Source: Pseudomonadota bacterium
GTDB lineage: Bacteria; Pseudomonadota; Gammaproteobacteria; Xanthomonadales; Rhodanobacteraceae
Assembly (NCBI GenBank): GCA_029779475.1
Contig: JAKPAN010000033.1
Location: forward strand, 1 to 64,000
DNA length: 64,000 nt
Direction of reading: 5' to 3'
Shown here: positions 10,218 through 18,624 of the stretch, in pieces
Numbering within the stretch: position 1 is the first letter of the stretch
How the letters are laid out: every line of letters begins with the position of its first letter
The notes under the pieces: generated by a model
Database searches by the model: none
Told to the model about the DNA's origin: nothing
The model's input: only the letters and a program-made list of their open reading frames with translations
Translations under genes and position numbers: made by a program

Positions 10218-12536
10218 ATGCGCGTTGAGTCGCACCGCTTCGCGTTCGTCGCGCTATGGCTGCTCGCGCTGGCCGCGCTCGCGGCGTTCGCGTGGCATGC
10301 CCTGCGCATCACCACCGACCTGCGCAGCTTCATGCCGCCGCCGCAAACGCCGGATCAAAAACTCCTCATGGAGCAGATCGGCGAAGGCCCCGGTTCGCGC
10401 CTGCTGCTGCTCGCGATCGAGGGCGGCGACGAGGCGACGCTCGCATCGCTCAGCCGCGGACTCGTCGAAAAACTCCACGCCGACGCGCATTTCGAGCAGG
10501 CGTTCAACGGCGCGTTCGATCCGTCCGCACTCGACGAACACTGGCTGCCGTACCGCTGGCTGCTGTCGCCGACGCTCGACACGCACGCGCTCGACGCGGC
10601 GTATCTGTCCGACCAACTGGCGCAGCGCGTCGAAGACCTCGCTTCACCCGCGGCGACGCTGCTCAAGCCGTGGCTCGCGCGCGATCCGACGCTGGAAACA
10701 CTCGCGCTCGCGCAGCGCTGGTCGCCGCCGAAAGCGCCTGCGTTACGCGATGGCGTCTGGTTCTCGTCCGATGGCGCGGCGTTGTTGCTCGCGCAGACGC
10801 ATGCGCCGGGTTTCGATCCGGCCGCGCAGCGCGAAGCGATCGACGCGCTGCAGGCCACGTTCGATGCGCTGCCGGATCGCGGCGAGGCGCATCTCGTCAT
10901 CAGCGGGCCCGGCTGGTTCAGCGTGCGCATCGACGCGCAGACGCGCGAGGAAGCCGACCGCATCGGCGCGGCGAGCACGATCGGCTTCATTCTTCTCTTG
11001 CTCGTCGCCTATCGCAGCGTGCCTTCGCTGCTGCTCGGCGGTTTGCCCGTCGCAAGCGGCGCGCTCGCGGGCCTCGCCACGCTCGCGCTCGTGTTCGGGC
11101 AAGCGCACGGCATCACGCTCGCCTTCGGCTTCACGCTGCTCGGCGTCGCCCAGGAATATCCGTTGCGCGTGCTCAGTCATCGCCGCGCGGGCGAAGACGC
11201 GCTGGCGAGCGTGCGCGCGCTATGGCCGCTGCTCGCCACCGCGATCGTGTCCGCCGCGATCGCCTATCTCGCGTTTCTCGCCTCGGGCGTGCCGGGTTTG
11301 CAGCAGCTTGCGGTGTTCACGATCGCCGGACTCCTCGCCGCGGGCCTGTCGACGCGCTACCTGCTGCCGCGCGTGTTGCCCGCGCGTTTCCGCGACGTCG
11401 CCGATACGCCAGGCCTCGCGCGCGCGACGCGTTGGCTCGACACCGTGCCGCGCCCGCGCTGGTTGCCTTGGCTGCTCGCTGCGCTCGGCGTCGGGGTGCT
11501 CGGGTTCGCGCCCGGGCCGACATGGCAGAACGATCTCGCCGCGCTCACGCCGCTGCCGCAGGATCTGCTGCTGCGCGACGCGAAACTGCGCGGTGAACTC
11601 GGCGCGCCCGACGTGCGCTACCTGCTCGTGCTGCATGGCGATTCGCCAGACGCCGTGCTCGCGCGGTCGGAACAGATCGAGCCGCAGTTCGACAAGCTCG
11701 TCGCGCAGGGCGCGCTCGATGCCGTCGAACTGCCCAGCCGCTACCTGCCGAGCCTCGCGACGCAACGCGCACGGCAAGCAAAACTGCCCGACGCGCCAGC
11801 GCTCGAAGCATCCATGGCGGAAGCGAGCCGCGACCTGCCGTTCCGCGAAGGCCTGTTCGCGCCGTTCGTCGCCGACGTGCAGGCGGCGCGTTCGCTTGCG
11901 CCGCTGACGGCGGCGGAGTTCGCGAAGTCGCCGTTCGGTGCGCGCCTGGCTTCGATGCTCGTGCAGCGCGACGACGGCTGGCTCGGCCTCGCGACCCTGT
12001 CCGGCGTGCGCGACGTCGCCGCGCTTGAACGCGCCGTGCACGCGAGCAATGGCGCGGTCAGCCTGCTCGACCTCAAGGCCGCTTCGGAATCGCTCGTCGC
12101 CGCGTACCGCGAACGCATCCTGCGCGCGCTCGGCGTCGCGCTCGTGCTGCTCGCGCTCACCGTCGGCATCGCGCTGCGCAGCGTGCGCCGCGCGTGGCAT
12201 GTGCTCGCGCCGATGACGCTGGCGACGCTGCTCGTCGTCGTCGTCGAACGCGCCTGCGGCATCTCGCTATCGCTGTTCCACCTCGTCGCGGTCACGCTCG
12301 CCGCCGGCCTCGGCCTGCACTACGCGCTGTTCTTCGAGCGCCGCAGCGACGACGCGGCGGAAGCGCGCCGCACGCTGCACGCGACGCTCGTCTGCGTGAT
12401 CTCCGCGCTGCTCGTGTTCGGTTTGCAAGCGCTGTCGTCGATGCCGGTGCTGCGCGCGATCGGCCTCACCGTCGCGCTCGGCGTCGGTTTCCACTTCTGC
12501 CTGTCGATCCTGATGGCGCGGGCGCGGCGCGAGTGA
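10218..12536 (+). CDS. MMPL/RND-family exporter of the pigment locus
   Basis: A protein of 772 residues with MMPL architecture: an N-terminal membrane helix (FAFVALWLLALAALAAFAWHA), a large periplasmic loop, a helix bundle (IGFILLLLVAYRSVPSLLLGG onward), a second periplasmic loop and a second helix bundle (ALGVALVLLALTVGIALRS, LLVVVVERACGISLSLFHLV). This fits the ApeN-type exporter of aryl-polyene loci, which likely extracts the lipid-linked pigment from the inner membrane for a LolA-like carrier. It is the last gene of the tight run that begins at 7236. It is convergent with the Sel1 gene, whose stop is 12 nt away. Confidence 0.9.
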   Translation: MRVESHRFAFVALWLLALAALAAFAWHALRITTDLRSFMPPPQTPDQKLLMEQIGEGPGSRLLLLAIEGGDEATLASLSRGLVEKLHADAHFEQAFNGAFDPSALDEHWLPYRWLLSPTLDTHALDAAYLSDQLAQRVEDLASPAATLLKPWLARDPTLETLALAQRWSPPKAPALRDGVWFSSDGAALLLAQTHAPGFDPAAQREAIDALQATFDALPDRGEAHLVISGPGWFSVRIDAQTREEADRIGAASTIGFILLLLVAYRSVPSLLLGGLPVASGALAGLATLALVFGQAHGITLAFGFTLLGVAQEYPLRVLSHRRAGEDALASVRALWPLLATAIVSAAIAYLAFLASGVPGLQQLAVFTIAGLLAAGLSTRYLLPRVLPARFRDVADTPGLARATRWLDTVPRPRWLPWLLAALGVGVLGFAPGPTWQNDLAALTPLPQDLLLRDAKLRGELGAPDVRYLLVLHGDSPDAVLARSEQIEPQFDKLVAQGALDAVELPSRYLPSLATQRARQAKLPDAPALEASMAEASRDLPFREGLFAPFVADVQAARSLAPLTAAEFAKSPFGARLASMLVQRDDGWLGLATLSGVRDVAALERAVHASNGAVSLLDLKAASESLVAAYRERILRALGVALVLLALTVGIALRSVRRAWHVLAPMTLATLLVVVVERACGISLSLFHLVAVTLAAGLGLHYALFFERRSDDAAEARRTLHATLVCVISALLVFGLQALSSMPVLRAIGLTVALGVGFHFCLSILMARARRE

Positions 12537-12548
12537 CGCCGCCGCGAC

Positions 12549-12623
12549 TCAATGCTCCGGCGGATTCTGGATCGGCCCGACTTCGACCTTGCCTTCGGGC
12601 GGCTGCGTCCAGACGCGGTCCTG
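12549..12623. repeat. Direct repeat copy 1 (shared tail of two neighbouring genes)
   Basis: These 75 bp, covering the last 25 codons including the stop of the Sel1-like gene, match 13327-13401 in the same orientation with only a few differences, clustered in the last 12 bases. The copies lie 778 bp apart. Confidence 0.9.
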
Positions 12624-13256
12624 CCACTGCCAATATTGTTCGGGCTGCCAGAGCTTGGGTGCGTAGTACAGTGCGCCGTCGGTGTTGTTGAACTCGTAGT
12701 ACCTGACCTGCTGTTGCACGCTCAGCGTGCCGACGTGACCGGTGCGGCTGCCGGTGACGCCGATGCGCGCGAGGCGCAAAGCGCCTTCTTCGCGAGGCTT
12801 GGCGACGCCATCACCGTATTCGTCGAACACGGCCTGTCCGGCGGCGATAGCAGCGCGTTGTTCGTCGGCGCTCAACTCACGCCAGAACTTCTCGCGCGTC
12901 GCGATGAACTCCGGATAGCCGCGTTCGGCGGCGAGGTCAGCCCAGACGTAGGCCATGACGCGATCGGCCTTCACGCCGTCGCCGTTCCAGAACATCTGCG
13001 CGATCATCGCCTGCGACGGTTTGTCGGCGTAACGTGCGGCGCGGCGAAAGGCGGTCATCGCTTCGCCGTATCGCTTGCGATCGTAATCAGCGACGCCCTG
13101 CCAGCGCCAATGCAAATCCGGATGCGAGTCGACGAAGGCGGCGCGATGCGTGAAATCCGGATTCGCGTTGGAGCCGGCGCCGCGCGCAGGATCCGCGTTC
13201 GCGACGAGGGCCAGTGCAAGTGCGGCAAATCTGGTGAACAAGCATTTCGAATCCAC
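12549..13256 (-). CDS. Secreted Sel1-repeat-like protein
   Basis: A GTG start at 13256, preceded by the strong site GGGGA seven bases upstream, gives 235 residues: a signal peptide (VDSKCLFTRFAALALALVANADPARG) then a Sel1/TPR-like unit (YGEAMTAFRRAARYADKPSQAMIAQMFWNGDGVKADRVMAYVWADLAAERGYPEF). Such proteins usually mediate protein contacts; no partner is evident. The track ORF runs further to 13553 because it is in frame with an upstream small gene. The C-terminal 22 residues (VWTQPPEGKVEVGPIQNP...) recur in that neighbouring small gene, so the tail was duplicated. It lies inside the pigment locus on the opposite strand and looks unrelated to pigment synthesis. Confidence 0.7.
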   Translation of the reverse strand: MDSKCLFTRFAALALALVANADPARGAGSNANPDFTHRAAFVDSHPDLHWRWQGVADYDRKRYGEAMTAFRRAARYADKPSQAMIAQMFWNGDGVKADRVMAYVWADLAAERGYPEFIATREKFWRELSADEQRAAIAAGQAVFDEYGDGVAKPREEGALRLARIGVTGSRTGHVGTLSVQQQVRYYEFNNTDGALYYAPKLWQPEQYWQWQDRVWTQPPEGKVEVGPIQNPPEH

Positions 13257-13326
13257 GGCTTTTCCCCAGCTCAATCGCGAGTTGTGGTCGTCCGACGACG
13301 CAGCACGTCGTATCGTCGCAACGGAT

Positions 13327-13401
13327 TCAATGCTCCAGCGGATTCTGGATCGGCCCGACTTCGACCTTGCCCTCGGGCGGCTGCGTCCACACACAATCCT
13401 G
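13327..13401. repeat. Direct repeat copy 2
   Basis: Second copy of the 75-bp repeat (see 12549-12623). It encodes the tail VWTQPPEGKVEVGPIQNPLEH in the frame ending at 13327. Confidence 0.9.
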
Positions 13402-13553
13402 ATCGACAGGCGGCGCAAAGCTACCCCTTTCGGTTTCGGCCGCAACTCGTCGACGCGATTTTTGAGCTGATGAACCCGAAAGCCGAGTACGGCGATGAGC
13501 AGCGAAAGCAGAACGAACGCTGCGCCGAGAAACCATGAATCCGTCCGTTTCAT
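13327..13553 (-). pseudogene. Small membrane protein gene with a one-base frameshift
   Basis: ATG at 13553 follows a good ribosome site (GGAG, six bases away) and encodes MKRTDSWFLGAAFVLLSLL, a membrane helix, then a short coil (VHQLKNRVDELRPKPKG). The frame then loses sense. From the same point another frame reads SFAPPVDQDCVWTQPPEGK and continues to a stop at 13327, ending in the tail shared with the Sel1-like protein. One extra G in the run AAAGGGG (13424-13430 on the plus strand) would join the two halves into about 75 residues. This is either a decayed gene, a sequencing indel or a -1 frameshift site. The rest of the 13257-13723 gap holds no other gene that I can see. Confidence 0.6.
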
Positions 13554-13723
13554 CGCGACTCCATCCTGTCGCCATGCCCAGGGGAATCAGGGTTTAGCGC
13601 CGCAGGAACGCCACGTCAACCTTTTGATACTGCAGGAAATTACAGGTTGGCCGCTACAGCCAGCCTGCGTCGCGGCGTTGCGCCGTGGTTCAATCGCGCG
13701 CTCCTTCCATCTCGCGAACACGC

Positions 13724-14167
13724 ATGTCGTCGATCCTGCCGAAATCCGATTGGTCCACGCTGATCCCGCACGCAGGTGCGATGTGCCTGCTCGACGAAGT
13801 GGTCGCGTGGGACGAGGCGGCGATCCATGCGCGCGCGCGTTCGCACGCGCGGGACGACAACCCGCTGCGCAGCGATGGGCAGTTGCGTGCACTGCATCTG
13901 GCCGAATACGGCGCGCAGGCGATGGCGATTCACGGCGGCCTGCTCGCGCGCGCGCAAGGCGCGGTCGCGGCGCCGGGCTATCTCGTTTCGTTGCGTGACG
14001 TCGAACTCGCCGTCGCACGCATCGACGACTTCGGCGAGGCGCTCGACGTGCACGCGCAGCGCCTGCTCGCGGGCGACGGACACTGGCAATACGAATTCCG
14101 CATCGAGCACGCAGGCCGCGTGCTCGCGAGGGGCCGCGCCGCGGTGATTGCGGGCGCGGCGCGCTGA
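13724..14167 (+). CDS. Hot-dog dehydratase-like protein (ApeP-like)
   Basis: From ATG 13724 (MSSILPKSDWSTLIPHAGAM) it has 147 residues. The stretch LIPHAGAMCLLDEVVAWDE resembles the N-terminal substrate-tunnel region of ApeP-like beta-hydroxyacyl-ACP dehydratases, and ALHLAEYGAQAMAIHGGLLA resembles the hot-dog central helix. In aryl-polyene pathways ApeP forms a heterodimer with ApeI, so a functional pair with the gene at 7982 is likely. It is separated from the first pigment block by the Sel1 and frameshifted genes, and from the ketoreductase by a peptidase and sigma-factor module. The track start at 13685 is less likely. Confidence 0.78.
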   Translation: MSSILPKSDWSTLIPHAGAMCLLDEVVAWDEAAIHARARSHARDDNPLRSDGQLRALHLAEYGAQAMAIHGGLLARAQGAVAAPGYLVSLRDVELAVARIDDFGEALDVHAQRLLAGDGHWQYEFRIEHAGRVLARGRAAVIAGAAR

Positions 14168-14363
14168 AAAACATCCGGTAAGCGGCGATGCTTCGCTGCC
14201 CTATGACGGCCGGGGAATGTTCGGCCGCTCCCGAGCCAGTCCGTCGCATGTGACGAGGCTGGTCGATGAGACGAAGCGCCAGCGCGGCCGCTGTGACTTT
14301 CGTGCTTTGCATGCGGCGGCAGTGCCGTCTAGGCTCGGTTTTTTTCCAGACCGAGTGACCGCC

Positions 14364-16475
14364 ATGTCCCGCGTGCTTCGCCTGTCGTCCGTCCTCATCG
14401 CCGCCGCCGCGCTCGGCGCCTGCGATTCGTCCACGCCACCGCCCGCGCCGGTCGCGACGACCTCTGCGCCTGCTCCGGCGCCGCCGTCTGCGCCGAAACC
14501 TGCGCTCGGCGATTTCGGTTTCGACGCCGCGGGCATGGATCGCAGCGTTGCTGCCGGCGACGACTTCTACGAATACGCCGACGGCCACTGGGTCAAGAAC
14601 ACGGAAATCCCCGCCGATCGCTCCAGTTACAACAGCTTCACCGCGATCAACGAGCAGGCGCTCAAGGACACGCGCGCGATCCTCGAAGAATCCGCAGCCA
14701 AGTCCGACGCCAGCGGCGACGCGAAGAAGATCGGCGACTACTACGCCGCCTTCATGGACGAAGCCGGCATCGAAGCGAAAGGCATCGCGCCGGTCAAGCC
14801 GCAACTCGACGCGATCGCTGCGATCGCCGACAAGCACGCGCTCGCGCGCTCGCTCGGCGAATCGCTGCGCGCCGACGTCGACCTGCTCAACGCGACCAAC
14901 TACTACACGCCGAACCTGTTCGGCCTGTGGGTGACGGCGAACCTGCTCAAACCCGACGAATACGCGCCGTATCTCGTGCAGGGCGGCCTCGGCATGCCCG
15001 ATCGCGACTTCTACCTCGAAGGCGGACGCATGGCCGAACTGCGCACGCAGTACGCGGCCTACATCGCGAAGCTGTTCGATCTCGCCGGCATTGAAGGCGG
15101 CGTGGCGAAGGCCAAGCGCATCGTCGAACTCGAAACCGCGATCGCGCGCGCGCATGCGAGCCAGCTCGAAACCAACGACGTGCAGAAAGGCGCGAACGCG
15201 TGGGCCGCAACCGACTTCGGCAAGCGCGCGCCGGGGCTCGACTGGGCGACGTTCCTCGACGCAGCCGGCTTGTCGAAACAGGCGAACTTCATCGTCTGGC
15301 AGCCAAGCGCCGTCACCGGCATCGCCGCGCTGGTCGGCAAGGAATCGCTCGACACGTGGAAGGACTGGCTCGCGTTCCACGCGCTCGACGATGCCGCCGG
15401 GCATCTGCCGAAGGCGTTTTCCGACGCGCATTTCGCGTTCCACGGCACCGCGCTGTCGGGCACGCCGCAGCAGCAGGAGCGCTGGAAGCGCGGCGTTTCC
15501 GACACCGAGGGTGCGCTCGGCGAAGCCATCGGCAAGCTCTACGTCGAGCGTCATTTCTCGCCGCAGACCAAGGCGCGCGCCGAGGCGATGGTGCGCAACG
15601 TGCTCACCGCGTTCGGCCATCGCATCGACGCGCTCGAATGGATGACGCCGCAGACCAAACAGCGTGCGAAAGCCAAGCTCGCCGGATTGAAAGTCGGTGT
15701 CGGCTATCCGGACCAGTGGCGCGACTACTCGGCGCTCGAGGTGCGCCGCGACGACGCGCTCGGCAACGCGCAGCGCGCGAGCCGGTTCGAATACCAGCGC
15801 AACCTCGCCAAGCTCGGCCAACCGATCGACCGCGGCGAATGGTTCATGACGCCGCAGACGGTCAACGCGCTCAACGTGCCGCTTGAAAACCGTCTGATTT
15901 TCCCGGCCGCGATCCTGCAACCGCCGTTCTTCGACGCCAACGCCGACGACGCGGTCAACTACGGCGCGATCGGCGCGGTGATCGGCCACGAAGTCAGCCA
16001 CAGCTTCGACAACAGCGGCGCGCTGTTCGACGAAACCGGCAAGCTCTCGAACTGGTGGACGAAGGAAGACTTCGAGCACTTCGAAGCCGCGGGCCAGGCG
16101 CTCGCCGCGCAGTTCGACACCTACAAGCCGTTCCCCGACCTCGCCGTCAACGGCAAGCTCACGCTTGGGGAAAACATCGCCGACGTCGCCGGTCTCGCCA
16201 CCGCGTTCGACGCGTACCACCTCGCGCATCCGGGCGCGGGCGAAGCGAAGGGCGGTTTCTCGCCCGACCAGCGCCTGTTCCTCGGCTGGGCGCAGGCGTG
16301 GCGCAGCAAGGCGCGTGAACCGGCGCTGCGCAATCTGGTGCTCACCAACGTCCACGCGCCGGGCCAATACCGCGCGCTCACCGTGCGCAACATCGATGCG
16401 TGGTATCCCGCGTTCGACGTGAAGCCGGAGCAGAAGCTGTATCTCGCGCCGGAGCAGCGCGTGAAAGTCTGGTAA
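14364..16475 (+). CDS. M13-family zinc metallopeptidase, predicted lipoprotein
   Basis: A neprilysin/PepO-type endopeptidase of 703 residues. ATG 14364 gives MSRVLRLSSVLIAAAALGAC, a lipoprotein signal with lipobox LGAC, then a Pro/Ala-rich linker. The M13 N-terminal domain begins at GDDFYEYADGHWVKN. Zinc motif HEVSH (about residue 542) and the downstream glutamate motif ENIADVAG (about residue 602) are intact, and the C-terminal NIDAWYPAFDVKP is family-typical. M13 enzymes cleave peptides outside the cytoplasm. The upstream 195 nt hold no gene. The track start at 14148 adds a non-homologous leader. Nothing links it to pigment synthesis except position. Confidence 0.93.
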   Translation: MSRVLRLSSVLIAAAALGACDSSTPPPAPVATTSAPAPAPPSAPKPALGDFGFDAAGMDRSVAAGDDFYEYADGHWVKNTEIPADRSSYNSFTAINEQALKDTRAILEESAAKSDASGDAKKIGDYYAAFMDEAGIEAKGIAPVKPQLDAIAAIADKHALARSLGESLRADVDLLNATNYYTPNLFGLWVTANLLKPDEYAPYLVQGGLGMPDRDFYLEGGRMAELRTQYAAYIAKLFDLAGIEGGVAKAKRIVELETAIARAHASQLETNDVQKGANAWAATDFGKRAPGLDWATFLDAAGLSKQANFIVWQPSAVTGIAALVGKESLDTWKDWLAFHALDDAAGHLPKAFSDAHFAFHGTALSGTPQQQERWKRGVSDTEGALGEAIGKLYVERHFSPQTKARAEAMVRNVLTAFGHRIDALEWMTPQTKQRAKAKLAGLKVGVGYPDQWRDYSALEVRRDDALGNAQRASRFEYQRNLAKLGQPIDRGEWFMTPQTVNALNVPLENRLIFPAAILQPPFFDANADDAVNYGAIGAVIGHEVSHSFDNSGALFDETGKLSNWWTKEDFEHFEAAGQALAAQFDTYKPFPDLAVNGKLTLGENIADVAGLATAFDAYHLAHPGAGEAKGGFSPDQRLFLGWAQAWRSKAREPALRNLVLTNVHAPGQYRALTVRNIDAWYPAFDVKPEQKLYLAPEQRVKVW

Positions 16476-16517
16476 CGAAACGAGGCGGGCGACGCCATGC
16501 GCGTCGCCCGCCTGGAT

Positions 16518-17183
16518 TCACTCCTGCTCGAAACCGCGCAGCTCGTCGAGCGCTGCCTGCGCGCGGCGGATGCTGCCGCCCGCCGCGTTGTCGTCGAGCC
16601 ATCGTCCGATTTTTTCGCGCCCGGGCCGGTGCGCCCAGCGATGCAGCCACCCTGTCGCGGCGAGCCCGGCCGCGCCGATCGCGAGCTGCAGCCAGATCAC
16701 CAGCGGCGCGCTGTCGAGGATCGCGCCGCGCGTCAGCACGACGAGCAACGGCGCGGTCAGGAACCACCACGGCAGGCCGATCAACATGCCGCCGATGATG
16801 TAGAACCGGCGCATCTTCAGCAGGCGCTGCTGGATCGCGACGACGGGGGCGGCGTAGTCGACCCCGGCGACGAAGCCCTGCATGATGCCGCCGAATACGA
16901 TGAGTCCGATGCAGTAGACGTGCAGGCCGATGCCGCAGATCTTCACCGCCAGATCGTGCGTCGGCGCCGTATGCGTCCACAGCGGCAACAACACGAACAT
17001 CGCCACGACGCCGACGAGCATGCCGATCGTCTGTCCGATCACGAGCGGGCGGAAACCGCGGCGCATCGCGTCGATGCGATGGCTGCGCAGCAATTGGAAG
17101 TTGAGCGCGTTCTGCTGTTGCAGGCGGCGGTCGAGGGTTTGCCAGGCGTGCTTGAAGTCGTCGAGTTCCATTGCGTGTTCCAT
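16518..17183 (-). CDS. Multi-pass membrane protein cotranscribed with an ECF sigma factor
   Basis: From ATG 17183 (MEHAMELDDFKHAWQTLDRRL) it has 221 residues: a cytoplasmic helical N-terminus of about 45 residues, then four or five membrane helices (VIGQTIGMLVGVVAMFVLLPL, GIGLHVYCIGLIVFGGIM, FYIIGGMLIGLPWWFLTAPLLVVL, LVIWLQLAIGAAGLAATGWL) and a basic C-terminus. The start lies one base after the sigma-factor stop, so the two are coupled. By position it could restrain or sense for the sigma factor, but it has no zinc-binding anti-sigma motif, so that role is only inferred. Confidence 0.75.
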   Translation of the reverse strand: MEHAMELDDFKHAWQTLDRRLQQQNALNFQLLRSHRIDAMRRGFRPLVIGQTIGMLVGVVAMFVLLPLWTHTAPTHDLAVKICGIGLHVYCIGLIVFGGIMQGFVAGVDYAAPVVAIQQRLLKMRRFYIIGGMLIGLPWWFLTAPLLVVLTRGAILDSAPLVIWLQLAIGAAGLAATGWLHRWAHRPGREKIGRWLDDNAAGGSIRRAQAALDELRGFEQE

Positions 17184-17184
17184 G

Positions 17185-17700
17185 TCATTCGCCCATCTGT
17201 TCGCGGATGCGGTTCTTGAGCCGGCCGATCTTGGTCGCGACGTTGGTTTCGGACAGGCCGAGCACGTCGGCGATCTCGCGTTGCGGCCGTTCGTCGAGAT
17301 AGAGCAGGAATAGCGCGCGATCGAGCGGATCGAGCGTCGCGATGCAGCGATGCAGCGCGCGCACGCCGTCGTCGTTTTCGCGCGCGGCGTCCTCGTCGTG
17401 CGCGGGATCGGCGATCTCGTCGATGGCGACCGACTCGCGTCCGCCCTGTGCGCGCAGGTGCGAGATCGCGACGTTGAGCGCGATGCGGTACAGCCACGTC
17501 GAGAACGATCGCGCCGGATCGTAGTGGCGATACGCCTTCCACGCCTGCGCGGCGATGTCCTGCGCGAGGTCGCGCCGATCCTCCGCATGCGCCGCGTAGC
17601 TGTGCGCGACCTTGAGCACGATGCCCCGATGACGCTCCAACGCGTCGCGGAATGCGTCTTGCAGCGAACCCGCCCCGACCATGTGCCCTGCGATCTCCAT
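17185..17700 (-). CDS. ECF-type RNA polymerase sigma factor
   Basis: A protein of 171 residues with sigma region 2 (AEDRRDLAQDIAAQAWKAYRHYDPARSFSTWLYRIALNVAISHLR) and region 4 (LDPLDRALFLLYLDERPQREIADVLGLSETNVATKIGRLKNRIRE). Region 3 is absent, as in ECF factors. ATG 17700 and ATG 17682 (MVGAGSLQDAF, with AGGG just upstream) are both usable. It is divergent from the ketoreductase across 135 bp and directly upstream of the membrane-protein gene. Target promoters and any signal are unknown. Confidence 0.88.
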   Translation of the reverse strand: MEIAGHMVGAGSLQDAFRDALERHRGIVLKVAHSYAAHAEDRRDLAQDIAAQAWKAYRHYDPARSFSTWLYRIALNVAISHLRAQGGRESVAIDEIADPAHDEDAARENDDGVRALHRCIATLDPLDRALFLLYLDERPQREIADVLGLSETNVATKIGRLKNRIREQMGE

Positions 17701-17835
17701 TGACCTGCGCCCGATGTACCGATGCAGGAGTGATTCGCCGCCGCGCAGGAAATATCACAGCGCGCCGCCTCAGGCACTACGCAGCCGCGCCGAAACCCGC
17801 GATCATCGCGCCATGCGGACACGGAGCATCACGCA

Positions 17836-18561
17836 ATGACGACACGGCGCGCACTCGTCACCGGCGGCAGCGGCGACATCGGCGGCGCGATCGCGCACGC
17901 ACTCGCCGCGCAGGGTTGCGAAGTGCTCGTGCATGCGAACGCGAACCCGGATCGCGCGCAGGCCGTGGCGCAGGCGATCGCGGACGCGGGCGGCCAGGCG
18001 CGCTCGATCGCGTTCGACCTCACCGACGCGGCGGCGACGCGCGCCGCGCTCGATGCCGAGCTCGAACGCGGCGCGATCGACGTGCTCGTCCACAACGCCG
18101 GCATCCACGACGACGCGCCGCTCGCGGGCATGCGCGAGGAGCAGTGGACGCGCGTCATCGACGTGTCGCTGCATGGTTTCTTCCACGTCGTGCAGCCGCT
18201 GCTGCTGCCGATGGCGCGTCGTCGCTGGGGCCGCGTCGTCGCGCTATCGTCGGTCGCCGCAGTGCTCGGGAATCGCGGACAGGCCAACTACGCGGCGGCG
18301 AAATCCGGCCTGCACGGCGCGGTACGCTCGCTCGCGCGCGAAATGGCTTCGCGCGGCATCACCGCGAACGTGGTGGCCCCCGGCGTCATCGCCGGCGCGA
18401 TGACCGACGGCCTGTTCGACGATGCGCAGGTCAAGTCGCTCGTACCTGCCGCGCGCGCCGGCACGCCGCAGGAAGTCGCCAGCGTCGTCGCGTTCCTGTG
18501 TTCGGATGCCGCGGCCTACGTCAACGGCCAGGTCATCGGCGTGAATGGCGGCATGGGCTGA
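17836..18561 (+). CDS. 3-oxoacyl-ACP reductase of the pigment pathway (FabG/ApeQ-like)
   Basis: A short-chain dehydrogenase of 241 residues. It shows the NADP site TGGSGDIGGAI, the NAG motif (VHNAGIHDD), the catalytic Ser (ALSSVAAVLG) and the YAAAK pair, and ends in the FabG-like VNGQVIGVNGGMG. In aryl-polyene synthesis the reductase (ApeQ) reduces each 3-ketoacyl intermediate. ApeQ is usually followed directly by the second ketosynthase (ApeR), but here the restriction-modification island begins 60 bp downstream. Assignment to the pigment pathway rests on family type and neighbouring fragments; a general FabG paralogue is the alternative. Confidence 0.83.
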   Translation: MTTRRALVTGGSGDIGGAIAHALAAQGCEVLVHANANPDRAQAVAQAIADAGGQARSIAFDLTDAAATRAALDAELERGAIDVLVHNAGIHDDAPLAGMREEQWTRVIDVSLHGFFHVVQPLLLPMARRRWGRVVALSSVAAVLGNRGQANYAAAKSGLHGAVRSLAREMASRGITANVVAPGVIAGAMTDGLFDDAQVKSLVPAARAGTPQEVASVVAFLCSDAAAYVNGQVIGVNGGMG

Positions 18562-18577
18562 CCACGCGGTTTGCAGC

Positions 18578-18606
18578 TTGACGCAGGGAGTGCGTCAGAA
18601 CACTAT
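18578..18606 (+). promoter_or_regulatory. Putative methyltransferase promoter with inverted-repeat operator
   Basis: TTGACG (18578-18583) and CACTAT (18601-18606) are 17 bp apart. A perfect 7-bp inverted repeat, TGACGCA-GGGAG-TGCGTCA (18579-18597), overlaps the -35 element and fills the spacer. It lies between the ketoreductase stop and the methyltransferase start. An operator is more likely than a terminator because no T-run follows, but the -10 match is weak. Confidence 0.45.
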
Positions 18607-18624
18607 GAGTAGCGCTTGTTTGAG

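Noticed and set aside
13587-16367. 926-codon minus-strand ORF opposite the dehydratase and M13 peptidase
   Set aside because: Shadow frame caused by codon bias; both plus-strand genes have conserved motifs.
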